Source of the DNA: an uncultured Lachnospiraceae bacterium
GTDB taxonomy: Bacteria; Bacillota; Clostridia; Lachnospirales; Lachnospiraceae
Direction of reading: 5' to 3'
DNA: 64,000 nucleotides
NCBI GenBank assembly: GCA_910579615.1
Contig: CAJTUA010000006.1
Location: forward strand, 124,001-188,000
The notes under the pieces were generated by a model. The model did not search any database and had not been told where the DNA came from. It worked only from the letters and a program-made list of their open reading frames with translations. Both the position numbers and the translations under genes were made by a program. Shown piece by piece: positions 42,577 to 51,068 of the stretch (positions are counted from its first letter, which is position 1; every line of letters begins with the position of its first letter).

Positions 42577-42615
42577 AAGCCCGATATCACAGATAATATG
42601 ATATCGGGCTTTCTG
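42577..42615 (+). terminator. Terminator of the mini-ORF array
   Basis: GCCCGATATCA and TGATATCGGGC form a perfect 11-bp stem around a 9-base loop, followed by TTTCTGC. The stem is strong but the T tract is short. Confidence 0.7.
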
Positions 42616-42751
42616 CATTGTAAACAAACCTCCCTATCGCTTTCCCTGTTTCCTCCCACATCACTCCCCATGTTTCCTCCCCAACTTGAAAATACAGCAC
42701 TTTTCACAATTTTTTCTTTGTTATTTCTCACATCTGCACATCCAGAGATGC

Positions 42752-42805
42752 TTGACACCCTTCCCCCTATCCCTTATAATATTCTTATCAAGGATTTGCT
42801 TGATA
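42752..42805 (+). promoter_or_regulatory. abfA promoter with a downstream dyad operator
   Basis: TTGACA (42752-42757), a 17-bp spacer and TATAAT (42775-42780), a perfect consensus. It is followed at 42786-42805 by the dyad TATCAAG-N6-CTTGATA, overlapping the predicted start of transcription. This fits repression by a sugar-responsive regulator, with a site unlike the TAGATT dyads of the main arabinan locus. Confidence 0.75.
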
Positions 42806-42852
42806 GTTTCATATTTCACTGAAATAGTCTTCAGGAAGGAAAGGTATTTTTT

Positions 42853-44340
42853 ATGGCAAAACTTTATGTAAACCCAGGTAACCCAAAAAGCAAGATTAGC
42901 AAAGAGATTTACGGGCATTTCTCCGAGCACCTCGGAAGATGCATCTATGAGGGGCTGTATGTCGGCGAGGATTCACCGATTCCGAACACGAACGGTATGC
43001 GCAACGATGTTGTAAACGCGTTAAAGGAGATAAAAATTCCGGTACTGCGTTGGCCGGGCGGGTGTTTCGCGGACGAGTATCACTGGATGGACGGCATTGG
43101 TCCAAAGGAAAACAGGAAAAAGATGATTAACACACACTGGGGCGGCGTTGTCGAGGACAACAGCTTCGGCACACACGAGTACATGGAACTCTGCCGCCAG
43201 CTCGGCTGTGAAACCTACATCAACGGCAACCTTGGCAGCGGAACCGTGCGCGAAATGTCCGAGTGGGTCGAGTACATGACCTTCTCCGGCGTATCCCCGA
43301 TGGCAGATTTGCGCAAAGAAAACGGGCATGAGGAGCCGTACACCGTCAATTATTTCGGTGTCGGCAATGAAAACTGGGGATGTGGCGGCAATATGCGCCC
43401 GGAGCATTACGCGGATGAATACCGCCGCTACCAGACCTATGTGCGCGATTATTATAAGGATAAAAAAATCTACAAGATTGCCTGCGGTCCGAATGTGGAC
43501 GACTACAAATGGACCGACACCGTTATGAAAATCGCGGGCAAATATATGGACGGGCTCTCCCTGCATTATTATACCATCCCGCGCGATGAGTGGGAGCACA
43601 AGGGCAGCGCAACATTTTTTGATGAGGACATGTACTATGTCACACTGCGCAAGGCATACCGCATGGAGGAATTGATTCAGCGCCACAGCGCCATCATGGA
43701 CCACTACGACCCAAAGAAAAAAGTCGGTCTAATTGTGGACGAGTGGGGCACCTGGTACGATGTGGAGCCGGGCACGAACCCAGGTTTCCTCTATCAGCAG
43801 AACACCATGCGCGACGCGATGGTGGCAGCCATCACATTGAATATTTTCAACAAACACAGCGACCGCGTCAGGATGGCAAATATCGCGCAGCTTGTCAATG
43901 TGCTGCAGGCGGTCATTCTCACCGAGGGCGAGCGGATGATTCTCACACCAACCTACCATATTTTCAGGATGTACCGCGACCATCAGGATGCCACGCTGCT
44001 TGACAGCTCGATGAAAACGGAGGAAATCGGCGCATCGAACGGCAGGGTGCCAAATCTCTCCGAATCGGTTTCCCGCGCGAAGGACGGCACCATCACCATC
44101 ACCATCGCAAACCTCTCAAGCGAAACCAATTATCCGGTCGAAATCGTTTTTTCGGAAGGGGAGCCGGAGACCGTGACCGGAACCATCCTGCACCACGCAA
44201 TTTTCATGTGCAATACCTTTGAGGAGCCAGACCTTGTCCACCCGAAGGAATTCACGGACATGAAACTCGAAAACGGCGTGACGACACTCCATATCCCACC
44301 GTGCGGGGTGGTTTCATTAAAGGTTACAATGAAGAAATAA
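42853..44340 (+). CDS. abfA: Alpha-L-arabinofuranosidase, family GH51
   Basis: Cytoplasmic retaining enzyme that releases terminal L-arabinofuranose from oligosaccharides. 495 residues: a TIM barrel (about 20-380) with the acid/base Glu in FGVGNENWGCGGNM (about 174) and the nucleophile Glu in LIVDEWGTWYD (about 295), then a C-terminal beta-sandwich. IYGHFSEHLGRCIYEG and LRWPGGCFADEYHW are GH51 hallmarks. AGGAAGG lies before ATG 42853. It has its own promoter and terminator. It acts with the GH43 enzymes and araA. Confidence 0.96.
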   Translation: MAKLYVNPGNPKSKISKEIYGHFSEHLGRCIYEGLYVGEDSPIPNTNGMRNDVVNALKEIKIPVLRWPGGCFADEYHWMDGIGPKENRKKMINTHWGGVVEDNSFGTHEYMELCRQLGCETYINGNLGSGTVREMSEWVEYMTFSGVSPMADLRKENGHEEPYTVNYFGVGNENWGCGGNMRPEHYADEYRRYQTYVRDYYKDKKIYKIACGPNVDDYKWTDTVMKIAGKYMDGLSLHYYTIPRDEWEHKGSATFFDEDMYYVTLRKAYRMEELIQRHSAIMDHYDPKKKVGLIVDEWGTWYDVEPGTNPGFLYQQNTMRDAMVAAITLNIFNKHSDRVRMANIAQLVNVLQAVILTEGERMILTPTYHIFRMYRDHQDATLLDSSMKTEEIGASNGRVPNLSESVSRAKDGTITITIANLSSETNYPVEIVFSEGEPETVTGTILHHAIFMCNTFEEPDLVHPKEFTDMKLENGVTTLHIPPCGVVSLKVTMKK

Positions 44341-44404
44341 ATTGCTGTAATCGTTTTCCTGTTGTAACCGGATTTCTTTCCGTTAATGGACAAGACCTTT
44401 TCAT

Positions 44405-44472
44405 TAAAAATGCAGGACTGACACACCGAAAAGCTTTCTGATATTTTCCGTGTGACAGTTCTGCATTTTTTC
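44405..44472 (+). terminator. Bidirectional terminator after abfA
   Basis: AAAAATGCAG.ACTG.CACAC pairs with GTGTG.CAGT.CTGCATTTTT around a longer loop, with A and T tracts on both sides, between convergent transcription units. Confidence 0.82.
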
Positions 44473-44570
44473 TTTCAACCCATCGCTGCGCCGCCATGCA
44501 GACCTTACCGCCCGCAATGCCATCCCACAAACACACCCAAAATATATTCCCCGCATCCTCATGCTGCTTC

Positions 44571-45377
44571 CTATGCAATATCCTTTCTCCCATACCACAC
44601 GAACGCCGCTCCAACCCCAACGATACAATAAAGCATCCCGCAAAGCACCAACCCCACGTCAAGCCGCACATCCACCACGATATCCACACCGTCCGCATAC
44701 GAAAACGGTGTAATATAGCGCAAAAATTCTGCTTTCTCGGAAAGATTCGCAATCAGGTGCAAAAAATAAAATGAAACCGCAATGCCAAGCCCCACACCCG
44801 CTGTTTTCCGCCGCAAAAATGCAGAGATACCAAAGCAAATCCCCGCAATCTCCACCTGCAAAAGTAAGTATGCCGTATGCAAAAGCGTCACCTCACGCCA
44901 GGCAATTTCCTCACCGCAAAGCGCAATGGATACAACTGAAATCCCGTAGACACAGAGATTGAAAACCAAAACTTCAAGTACCACCGCCGCCAGCTTCCCT
45001 GCCACAACGCGCTTGCGGGAAATCGGATGCGTAAGCAAAAATTCCGCCGTGTGCTCCCTCTCCTCCTTTGCAAGCGATGACACCGCGCACAGCGCCGCAA
45101 AAAGCGCCCCGCCAAGCCCCAGGATATTCCCGCATTCCACCGCGTAAAAACCAAGAAAAGTCCCAAAATTTACCCGGTCCATCCCGAATGCTTCCGTAAA
45201 ACTTCCCATCGAAGCAAAAAGACCGCTCATATCGTCCATCCCGCCCTTCATCTCGGGAAAAATAAAAATACAGACTGCAAGCAAAAAACTGACCGCCGCC
45301 GTAAAGACCACAAGCGCTGTCCGCTCCTGCCGCAGCTCGTGCTGTACCAAAACCATGCTGTTTTTAATGTTCTGCAT
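44571..45377 (-). CDS. ABC-2 type membrane permease
   Basis: 268 residues with about six membrane segments (ALVVFTAAVSFLLAVCIFIF is the first). It starts MQNIKNSMVLVQHELRQERT, typical of export permeases, and HTAEFLLTHPISRKRVVAGK is a common cytoplasmic-loop motif of this family. AGGAGGGGG before ATG 45377 sets the start, overlapping the ATPase gene by about 14 bp. Part of a TetR-ATPase-permease unit. Confidence 0.87.
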   Translation of the reverse strand: MQNIKNSMVLVQHELRQERTALVVFTAAVSFLLAVCIFIFPEMKGGMDDMSGLFASMGSFTEAFGMDRVNFGTFLGFYAVECGNILGLGGALFAALCAVSSLAKEEREHTAEFLLTHPISRKRVVAGKLAAVVLEVLVFNLCVYGISVVSIALCGEEIAWREVTLLHTAYLLLQVEIAGICFGISAFLRRKTAGVGLGIAVSFYFLHLIANLSEKAEFLRYITPFSYADGVDIVVDVRLDVGLVLCGMLYCIVGVGAAFVWYGRKDIA

Positions 45378-46284
45378 ACGCCCCCTCCTGATAATAATGC
45401 ATAAAGATTTCCTCCAAATCCGGCTCCGCGACCGCCAAATCCTCAATCTCCTGCCCGCACAGCGCAGCAAGCAAAGCGCCAATTTCCCCACCGTAAAGAA
45501 AACTGACCTCCCGCCCTTCCTGCCGCAAATCCCGCACATCCAAAAGCCCTGAAACATCGACTTTCCCCCGGATATGAACCCGCTTCGCGCTCGTTTTTGC
45601 AAGCGCTTTTACGCGCTCACAAACGATGATGCTCCCTTCCCTTATCACTGCTGCCCGGCTGCAATATTGCTGCACCTCCGAGAGAATATGGGAAGACAAA
45701 AAAACCGTCGCGCCCGCCGCGTTCCGCTCCTTTAAAATTTCAAAAAATTCCCGCTGCATCAAAGGGTCAAGCCCGCTCGTCGGCTCGTCTAAGATACACA
45801 GGCGCGGCATATGCTGCAATGCGCACACAATCCCAAGCTTCCTGCGGTTCCCAAACGAGAGCTCCCGCACTTTTTTTGCCGTGTCAAGCCCCAGGCGCGC
45901 ACACAATTTTTCCGCCTCCTGCGCACAATCCTTCCCCCGCAATTTCGCCGAAAACGCAATCACCTCACGCACCCGCATTCCCGGATAAAACAATGCTTCT
46001 GACGGCAGATATCCCACCTCTTCCAAAATATCTTCCCGCCGCGTCCGGACATCCTTTCCGAAAATTTCCGCCGTTCCGGCATCCGGTTTAAGCAGCCCCA
46101 AAAGCGTGCGGATTGTCGTGCTCTTGCCCGCGCCGTTTGGGCCGATAAACCCAAAGAACTCCCCTTGTGCCACACAAAGCCCAAGTCCTTTGATTCCGCG
46201 CGCCTTCCCATAGGATTTTGTAAGGCCGGACAATTTGATTGCATCCACAGCCCCATCCCCGGTTTTCGCAAAAACTGCATTCAT
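45364..46284 (-). CDS. ABC transporter ATP-binding protein
   Basis: 306 residues with Walker A GPNGAGKSTT, signature ELSFGNRRKLGIV (LSFGN in place of LSGGQ, usual in this export subfamily), Walker B LCILDEPTSGLDP and H-loop SSHIL. A C-terminal extension of about 80 residues is typical of DrrA-like exporters. AGGAGG before ATG 46284 is preceded by GCGGAACTATAAATAC, the end sequence of the palindromic repeat family without the palindrome itself. Confidence 0.92.
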   Translation of the reverse strand: MNAVFAKTGDGAVDAIKLSGLTKSYGKARGIKGLGLCVAQGEFFGFIGPNGAGKSTTIRTLLGLLKPDAGTAEIFGKDVRTRREDILEEVGYLPSEALFYPGMRVREVIAFSAKLRGKDCAQEAEKLCARLGLDTAKKVRELSFGNRRKLGIVCALQHMPRLCILDEPTSGLDPLMQREFFEILKERNAAGATVFLSSHILSEVQQYCSRAAVIREGSIIVCERVKALAKTSAKRVHIRGKVDVSGLLDVRDLRQEGREVSFLYGGEIGALLAALCGQEIEDLAVAEPDLEEIFMHYYQEGAYAEH

Positions 46285-46338
46285 ACCCTCTCCTCCTTTT
46301 TGTATTTATAGTTCCGCATACACCCTTTCCGAAACCAT

Positions 46339-46959
46339 TCACCCCTTCTCTTCTTTTTTGAGATAGACACTCTTCCAAAACGCAAGCAGTTTTAAAAAAT
46401 CCTCCTCCATCCGCTTCACATCCAGTTCTTTATGCTGTATCATTTCCCACAAATACCCTTCCGAAGCCCAGTACATTTCCCGGTACATCATCCTGAAATC
46501 AAGCCCGGGCACAAATCGGTCAGGGTCAACATGGGAGAGCGCCTTATCCGCTTTGACCTGAAAATACTTATCATAGCTTTCCTTTATCGCCGTGCAAATC
46601 TCTTCCTCTGTTTCATAAAACGCCTTCACCGCAAACAGTCCCATATCCGGATGCTCTGTCATCAGCCGTAGCTTCGCCTGCATCCCCCGGTACATTGCAT
46701 CAAACAAATCCTCCTGCTCGTAACACAGGAACTCCGTCAAATACTGCATCGTAATCTCCGCGCAGCGGTTCCACAAAAATAAATAAAGCTCCCGTTTATT
46801 TACAAAATAATGGAACAACAGCGACTTGCTGATTCCTGCCTCCGCCGCAATCTCGCTCACCGGGCTTTTTTTGTAAGAATTCCGGGAAAATACGCGCCAC
46901 CCTGCCTGCAAAATCTGATTTTGTTTTTCCTCCGGCAATTCAAAAAATTTTTCATTCAC
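46339..46959 (-). CDS. TetR/AcrR-family transcriptional regulator
   Basis: 206 residues. The N-terminal DNA-binding domain has VSEIAAEAGISKSLLFHYFVNKRELYLFLW (about 32-62); the rest is a helical ligand-binding domain. GTG start at 46959 with GGAGGGG. It lies about 55 bp upstream of the ABC ATPase gene on the same strand and most likely represses the exporter, responding to an exported compound. Confidence 0.9.
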   Translation of the reverse strand: MNEKFFELPEEKQNQILQAGWRVFSRNSYKKSPVSEIAAEAGISKSLLFHYFVNKRELYLFLWNRCAEITMQYLTEFLCYEQEDLFDAMYRGMQAKLRLMTEHPDMGLFAVKAFYETEEEICTAIKESYDKYFQVKADKALSHVDPDRFVPGLDFRMMYREMYWASEGYLWEMIQHKELDVKRMEEDFLKLLAFWKSVYLKKEEKG

Positions 46960-47076
46960 ACCGATTCCCCTCCATCCTTTGCACCCATTATATCCTCATT
47001 GACCGTTTTTGAGAAGACCCCTGATATGCAAAAAACGAACACCGAACTGACATTTTTGTCATTCCGGTATCCGTCC

Positions 47077-47451
47077 TCAATCCTTCTTCATCTCATTTAT
47101 TCTTTTGTCATACTGTTTTAAAAGCTTTTTTGTGTTGCGCACCATCTCTTCTAACATGGACATCTGTGCCTCCGTACAGTCCGAAAGCTGCCGGTCAATC
47201 TCCTCTAACACCATCCCACGCGCTTTCCCTTTCACACTCACCTGCTCAAGCAATAGCACATCCGGTGTCACCATCAGCGCATCCGCCAAATCAATCAACA
47301 CCTGTAAGCTAAATTTTGTTTTTCCGTTTTCAATATTACTCATATGCGGAACAGAAACCTTAATCTGCTTCGCCAGCCATTCCTGCGATATCTTCTTTTC
47401 TTTGCGAATCTGCTTCACCCGTTTACCTAACGCGATATAATCTATTTCCAT
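47077..47451 (-). CDS. XRE-family helix-turn-helix regulator
   Basis: 124 residues. A Cro/CI-type domain (about 5-60; ISQEWLAKQIKVSVPHMSNIENGKTK) is followed by a helical tail that may mediate dimerisation. GGAGGG before ATG 47451 supports this start over one four codons upstream. It is separated by about 120 bp from the TetR gene and by 260 bp from the SPFH gene, so it may act alone. Target unknown. Confidence 0.85.
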   Translation of the reverse strand: MEIDYIALGKRVKQIRKEKKISQEWLAKQIKVSVPHMSNIENGKTKFSLQVLIDLADALMVTPDVLLLEQVSVKGKARGMVLEEIDRQLSDCTEAQMSMLEEMVRNTKKLLKQYDKRINEMKKD

Positions 47452-47635
47452 AAAGCCCTCCAATAGTTTTTTATTCTATTGGATATTTATATGCAAATAA
47501 ATAAACCGCAACCTTACTTTTATGTCCTTATTAAACCTTACGCAAAGTAATGCGCGAAAAAATTCTTATTTTGGCGCGGGCTGCAAAATAGCTAACTAAA
47601 TTCCATTGCATCCATGCACATCCGCGCCCTGGCGC

Positions 47636-47671
47636 AAAAAAACTCCGGGGGAAATCCTTCCTCCCCCGGAG
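47636..47671 (-). terminator. Terminator of the NfeD-SPFH unit
   Basis: On the minus strand CTCCGGGGGA pairs with TCCCCCGGAG around a 9-base loop, followed by seven T residues. Confidence 0.92.
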
Positions 47672-47712
47672 CGGTATCCTGGTATTTTTAAAATGACAGC
47701 AGTACACAACAC

Positions 47713-48645
47713 TTACATCTCTTTCGCGCCAACTTCGGTAAGGCTTTTGGCCAGCCCTGCCAGGCTCTGAATCTCGGACGGGATAATAATCTTCGTCGCC
47801 TTGCCGTCCGCCGCCTTCGCAAATGCCTCCAGGCTCTTTAGCTGGATAACCGCCTTGCTCGGGCTTGCCTCATTGACCATGCGGATACCTTCCGCATTCG
47901 CCTTCTGTACCGCAAGGATTGCCTCCGCCTGACCTTCCGCCTCGCGGATGGTCGCCTCCTTCTTCGCCTCTGCGCGAAGGATTGCAGCCTCTTTCTCTGC
48001 CTCCGCCTCAAGGATTGCGGACTCCTTCTTACCTTCCGCCACAAGGATGGTCGATTTCTTCTCACCCTCCGCCTTGAGGATTGCCTCGCGGCGCTCACGC
48101 TCTGCCTTCATCTGCTTCTCCATCGCATCCTGAATCGCCGCCGGCGGGATAATGTTCTTAAGCTCGACACGGTTGACCTTGATGCCCCATGGGTCGGTCG
48201 CCTGGTCTAAGGAAACCCTCATCTTTGTATTGATAATCTCCCTTGAGGTAAGTGTCTGGTCAAGCTCAAGGTCACCGATAATATTACGCAGCGTCGTCGC
48301 CGTCAGGTTCTCAATCGCCATGATTGGGTGCTCCACACCGTAAGCATAGAGCTTGGAATCCGTAATCTGGAAAAATACAACGGTATCAATGCGCATCGTA
48401 ACGTTATCCTTCGTGATAACCGGCTGCGGCGCAAAATCCACCACCTGCTCCTTTAACAGCACCTTCTTCGCAACCTTGTCGATGAACGGCACCTTAAAAT
48501 GAATCCCGACACTCCAGGTTCCCTGGTACGCGCCTAAGCGCTCCACAACATACGCCTGTGCCTGCGGCACAATTTTGATACAGGATGCCAAAATCAATAA
48601 AATGACAATGACAAACGCAATCGCTACATATCCTCCTATTGGCAT
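47713..48645 (-). CDS. SPFH/band-7 family membrane protein (paraslipin/QmcA-like)
   Basis: 310 residues. One N-terminal membrane segment (about 5-25), an SPFH domain (about 25-180, with VVERLGAYQGTWSVGIHFKVPF and REIINTKMR), then a long Glu/Lys/Ala coiled coil (about 185-260, repeated AEGKKESAILEAEAEKEAAIL). Such proteins form ring assemblies in membrane microdomains and work with NfeD proteins, as with the gene immediately upstream here. AAGGAGGG precedes ATG 48645. Confidence 0.93.
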   Translation of the reverse strand: MPIGGYVAIAFVIVILLILASCIKIVPQAQAYVVERLGAYQGTWSVGIHFKVPFIDKVAKKVLLKEQVVDFAPQPVITKDNVTMRIDTVVFFQITDSKLYAYGVEHPIMAIENLTATTLRNIIGDLELDQTLTSREIINTKMRVSLDQATDPWGIKVNRVELKNIIPPAAIQDAMEKQMKAERERREAILKAEGEKKSTILVAEGKKESAILEAEAEKEAAILRAEAKKEATIREAEGQAEAILAVQKANAEGIRMVNEASPSKAVIQLKSLEAFAKAADGKATKIIIPSEIQSLAGLAKSLTEVGAKEM

Positions 48646-48846
48646 AAAACCCTCCTTCTTGCCTTCTTGGCCTTTCGTTTTTTACAAATCCATCATAACA
48701 TATTTCCGTAAATTCTGCAATATCCAGACACCGTTTTTCTTGATATGCATCCGCGCAGCGGCATTTTTATGTCCACAATAACCTGTCAGCCCATGCAAAA
48801 TTTTGTACACGCGAAACCAGGATGCCCCTCTATGGTTTTCCATGCA

Positions 48847-49368
48847 TCACGCATCCCCTGCGTTTCCTGCCGCTGCCACAATCTCCGGCTCTCTTTCCGG
48901 TTCTGCCGCCTGCTCTGTGCCAACGGTCTCTTTCTCCCTGCCAATCGGTGCCACAATCAGTTTTACACCGCGCACTTCCTGCACCGTCACGCGCTCACCC
49001 ACCGGAATCACCACGGAATCCTCCACCGAACGCGCGGACCATTCCAGACCATTTAACACTGCTGCGCCGGTTCCGTTGAAATTGTCAACCACCTCCGTCA
49101 CCTTCGCTTCCCTGCCGGAAATATCCTCGACATTCGTCCTTAAACGTTTTGAATTGAATTTGCGCATCGCCACCGGCCTGGTAAAATACAGAAGCAAAAA
49201 CGAGACAATCAAAAAGACAATCATCTGCACAACCCACATATCGACAAAAAGCGATATCAGAAATGCCACAAGCGCGCCGCCCGCAAACCAGATTGTAAAC
49301 AGTCCCATTGTCGCCGCCTCAAAAACGACCAGTACAACAAACACCGCCAGCCATATAATTGACCACAT
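48847..49368 (-). CDS. NfeD-family membrane protein
   Basis: 173 residues: a membrane region of about three segments (1-75, MWSIIWLAVFVVLVVFEAAT) and then an OB-fold NfeD domain (about 85-150, GREAKVTEVVDNFNGTGAAVLNGLEWSA split by a short loop). An acidic tail follows. AAAGGGGG before ATG 49368 sets the start. It lies 200 bp upstream of the SPFH gene, the usual pairing. Membrane organisation or protein quality control is inferred from the family. Confidence 0.9.
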   Translation of the reverse strand: MWSIIWLAVFVVLVVFEAATMGLFTIWFAGGALVAFLISLFVDMWVVQMIVFLIVSFLLLYFTRPVAMRKFNSKRLRTNVEDISGREAKVTEVVDNFNGTGAAVLNGLEWSARSVEDSVVIPVGERVTVQEVRGVKLIVAPIGREKETVGTEQAAEPEREPEIVAAAGNAGDA

Positions 49369-49465
49369 TCCAAAATCCCCCTTTCCTTCAAAACTGATTT
49401 TATTGTACCCGATTATGACAGAGTTTGCAAGAGAATCGTAAAATAAAATCCGCCACATTTCGCGT

Positions 49466-49493
49466 ACCATCTCGCAAAATGCCTCATATAATA
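49466..49493 (+). promoter_or_regulatory. Sigma-K-like promoter of the DUF11 gene
   Basis: AC at 49466-49467, a 17-bp spacer and CATATAATA at 49485-49493, a full match to the sigma-K pattern AC-N16/17-CATANNNTA. Sigma-K acts in the mother cell late in sporulation. Confidence 0.55.
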
Positions 49494-49575
49494 TACTGAC
49501 AGCAAAGCAAAGCCGCTGTCTGCACCGGATTCCAATCTGGTACAACATCGATAGCGTTTATTCAAGGAGGTATAT

Positions 49576-50430
49576 ATGGCTACTTTTTATAATCAAGCCA
49601 CCCTGTCCTACAACGGCAATACCACGACCTCGAACATCACCACCGGCGAGCTCGTGGAAGTGCTTTCCGCAAAAAAGCATGCCGTCCTGCCCGATTATGT
49701 TGCGGGGGATGCCGTAACCTATATCATCACCATTGTCAACTCCGGCAATGTACCATTTACCAACCTGACGGTCAATGACAATCTCGGCGCATACACAGAT
49801 GCCGGGCGCACGCTCACCCCGCTCACCTATGTGGACGGCTCCATCAAATATTATATAAACGGCACACTTCAGGCTGCCCCTGCCGTCACCAAGGAAAACG
49901 GGCTTACGGTAACTGGCATCTCGGTTCCAGTAAACGGAAACGCCGCGGTTGTCTACCAGACCGCTGTAAACCAGTTTGCCCCACTTGAGTCCGGCAGCAC
50001 CATCACCAACACAGCAACGATATCCGGTCCGGAAGTTACCAACAACCTCATCGCGACAGAGCAAATCAATGCCGCAGATATGGCAATGTTGACAATCAGC
50101 AAGTCCGTCTCCCCGACGACAGTATCCGAAAACGGACAACTCACCTATACTTTCGTTATCCAAAACAACGGCAATACCCCTGCCACGGCAGCGGACAATG
50201 TCGTTGTCACGGATACCTTCAACCCAGTCCTTGACCCAATCACGGTGAGCTTCAATGGCACAATATGGACATCGCCAACCAATTATACCTACAATACCAC
50301 AACCGGCGAATTCGCAAGCGTAGCCGGGCAAATCACCGTTCCTGCCGCGACCTACACGCGCGATGCCACAACAGGAAGCCTTGTCATCAATCCTGGCGTA
50401 AGCGTTTTAACCATCAGCGGAACAGTATAA
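49576..50430 (+). CDS. DUF11-repeat protein, possible spore-surface component
   Basis: 284 residues made of two DUF11-like beta-sandwich repeats (about 40-165, YVAGDAVTYIITIVNSGNVPF; about 175-284, TVSENGQLTYTFVIQNNGNTP). It is rich in Thr, Asn and Val and has no signal peptide or membrane segment. Lack of a signal and the sigma-K-like promoter suggest it is made in the mother cell and deposited on the spore. AAGGAGG precedes ATG 49576. A weak GC-rich hairpin lies near 50525-50555. Function inferred. Confidence 0.75.
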   Translation: MATFYNQATLSYNGNTTTSNITTGELVEVLSAKKHAVLPDYVAGDAVTYIITIVNSGNVPFTNLTVNDNLGAYTDAGRTLTPLTYVDGSIKYYINGTLQAAPAVTKENGLTVTGISVPVNGNAAVVYQTAVNQFAPLESGSTITNTATISGPEVTNNLIATEQINAADMAMLTISKSVSPTTVSENGQLTYTFVIQNNGNTPATAADNVVVTDTFNPVLDPITVSFNGTIWTSPTNYTYNTTTGEFASVAGQITVPAATYTRDATTGSLVINPGVSVLTISGTV

Positions 50431-50630
50431 AAATACCAACCGGCGAGCAGATTTTTCTTCCTGCTATCCGCACCGCTTACATCACCATAAACGGCCATAC
50501 TCCTTATGTGGCTGTATGCAAAAACAGGGGTTGCCGTAAAAATGCGGCAGCCCTTCCCCATGCTCCGGTAAAATCCATCCTGCATCCCTTTTCCAGAAAA
50601 AAAATTTACCACCATAAAATTTTACAATCC

Positions 50631-51005
50631 TTATTTCAAAAGCTCATCCGCCAACTGTATAATTTCCGGTGCCAATTTTTCCCGACGCTTTTTCGTAATG
50701 TGCGAATAAAGCGGATACGCCGCCGCGACACCGACAATTCCCAATAGCCCGATAAAAATCCCCGGAACAAACATACTCTTTGCCCAGACCATCGTGCAGC
50801 ACATGCCAAACCCCATAATCAGCGTACTGATAACCCCAACGCTAAGTGCCGCGGCCATGCCGGGCTTTGTCGCACTCCCATCCAACCGGCGCAGCTGTTC
50901 CATTTTACTTTCCTCTTTTGGCATGTACTTATCCCGGATGTTTTTAATCTCCGCCTGTTGGCTCGCAGAATAATTGTAGGTAAACGTTTCATTTTTTTCT
51001 TCCAT
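50631..51005 (-). CDS. Small membrane protein, paralogue of the one at 54.1 kb
   Basis: 124 residues: a hydrophilic N-terminus (about 1-45) and two membrane segments (about 50-72 and 78-100) with GFGMCCTMVW and MFVPGIFIGLLGIVGV, then a basic tail. The membrane part matches the pattern GxGMCxxMVWxxMxxPG seen at 54086-54457. AAGGAG precedes ATG 51005. It is the last gene of the RR-HK-membrane protein unit. Confidence 0.7.
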   Translation of the reverse strand: MEEKNETFTYNYSASQQAEIKNIRDKYMPKEESKMEQLRRLDGSATKPGMAAALSVGVISTLIMGFGMCCTMVWAKSMFVPGIFIGLLGIVGVAAAYPLYSHITKKRREKLAPEIIQLADELLK

Positions 51006-51068
51006 TTTAAGCGCTCCTTCCTGGTTCCATAAACATTCCACCACTTTGTTATCCCCCACCCCTAAAAC

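Larger units (their letters stand above)
42008..42615 (+). ncRNA. Candidate regulatory RNA carrying seven Shine-Dalgarno / mini-ORF modules
   Basis: Between a perfect promoter and a hairpin terminator lies about 600 bases with no normal gene. Seven modules each contain a strong ribosome site (AAGGAGGT; weaker AGGAAGG in the first), a 9-10 base spacer ending in TCCA, a start codon (ACA in module 4) and a stop after only three to five codons. Five of them read, or once read, Met-Lys-Thr-stop. Modules 2-5 are spaced 52-53 bp apart. In modules 2 and 3 GGTC and GACC can pair and place the AUG in a 7-base loop. A 22-codon ORF from 42011 ends in frame in module 1 but has no ribosome site. No protein product of normal size is possible. 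Its role is unknown; ribosome or initiator-tRNA sequestration, or a multi-target RNA, are candidates. Confidence 0.6.

Noticed and set aside
42564..42758. Minus-strand ORF antisense to the array terminator, with a GGAGG before an internal ATG
   Set aside because: It runs through the terminator stem and pyrimidine-rich tract, shows no family resemblance, and its SD is only the complement of a CCTCC run.
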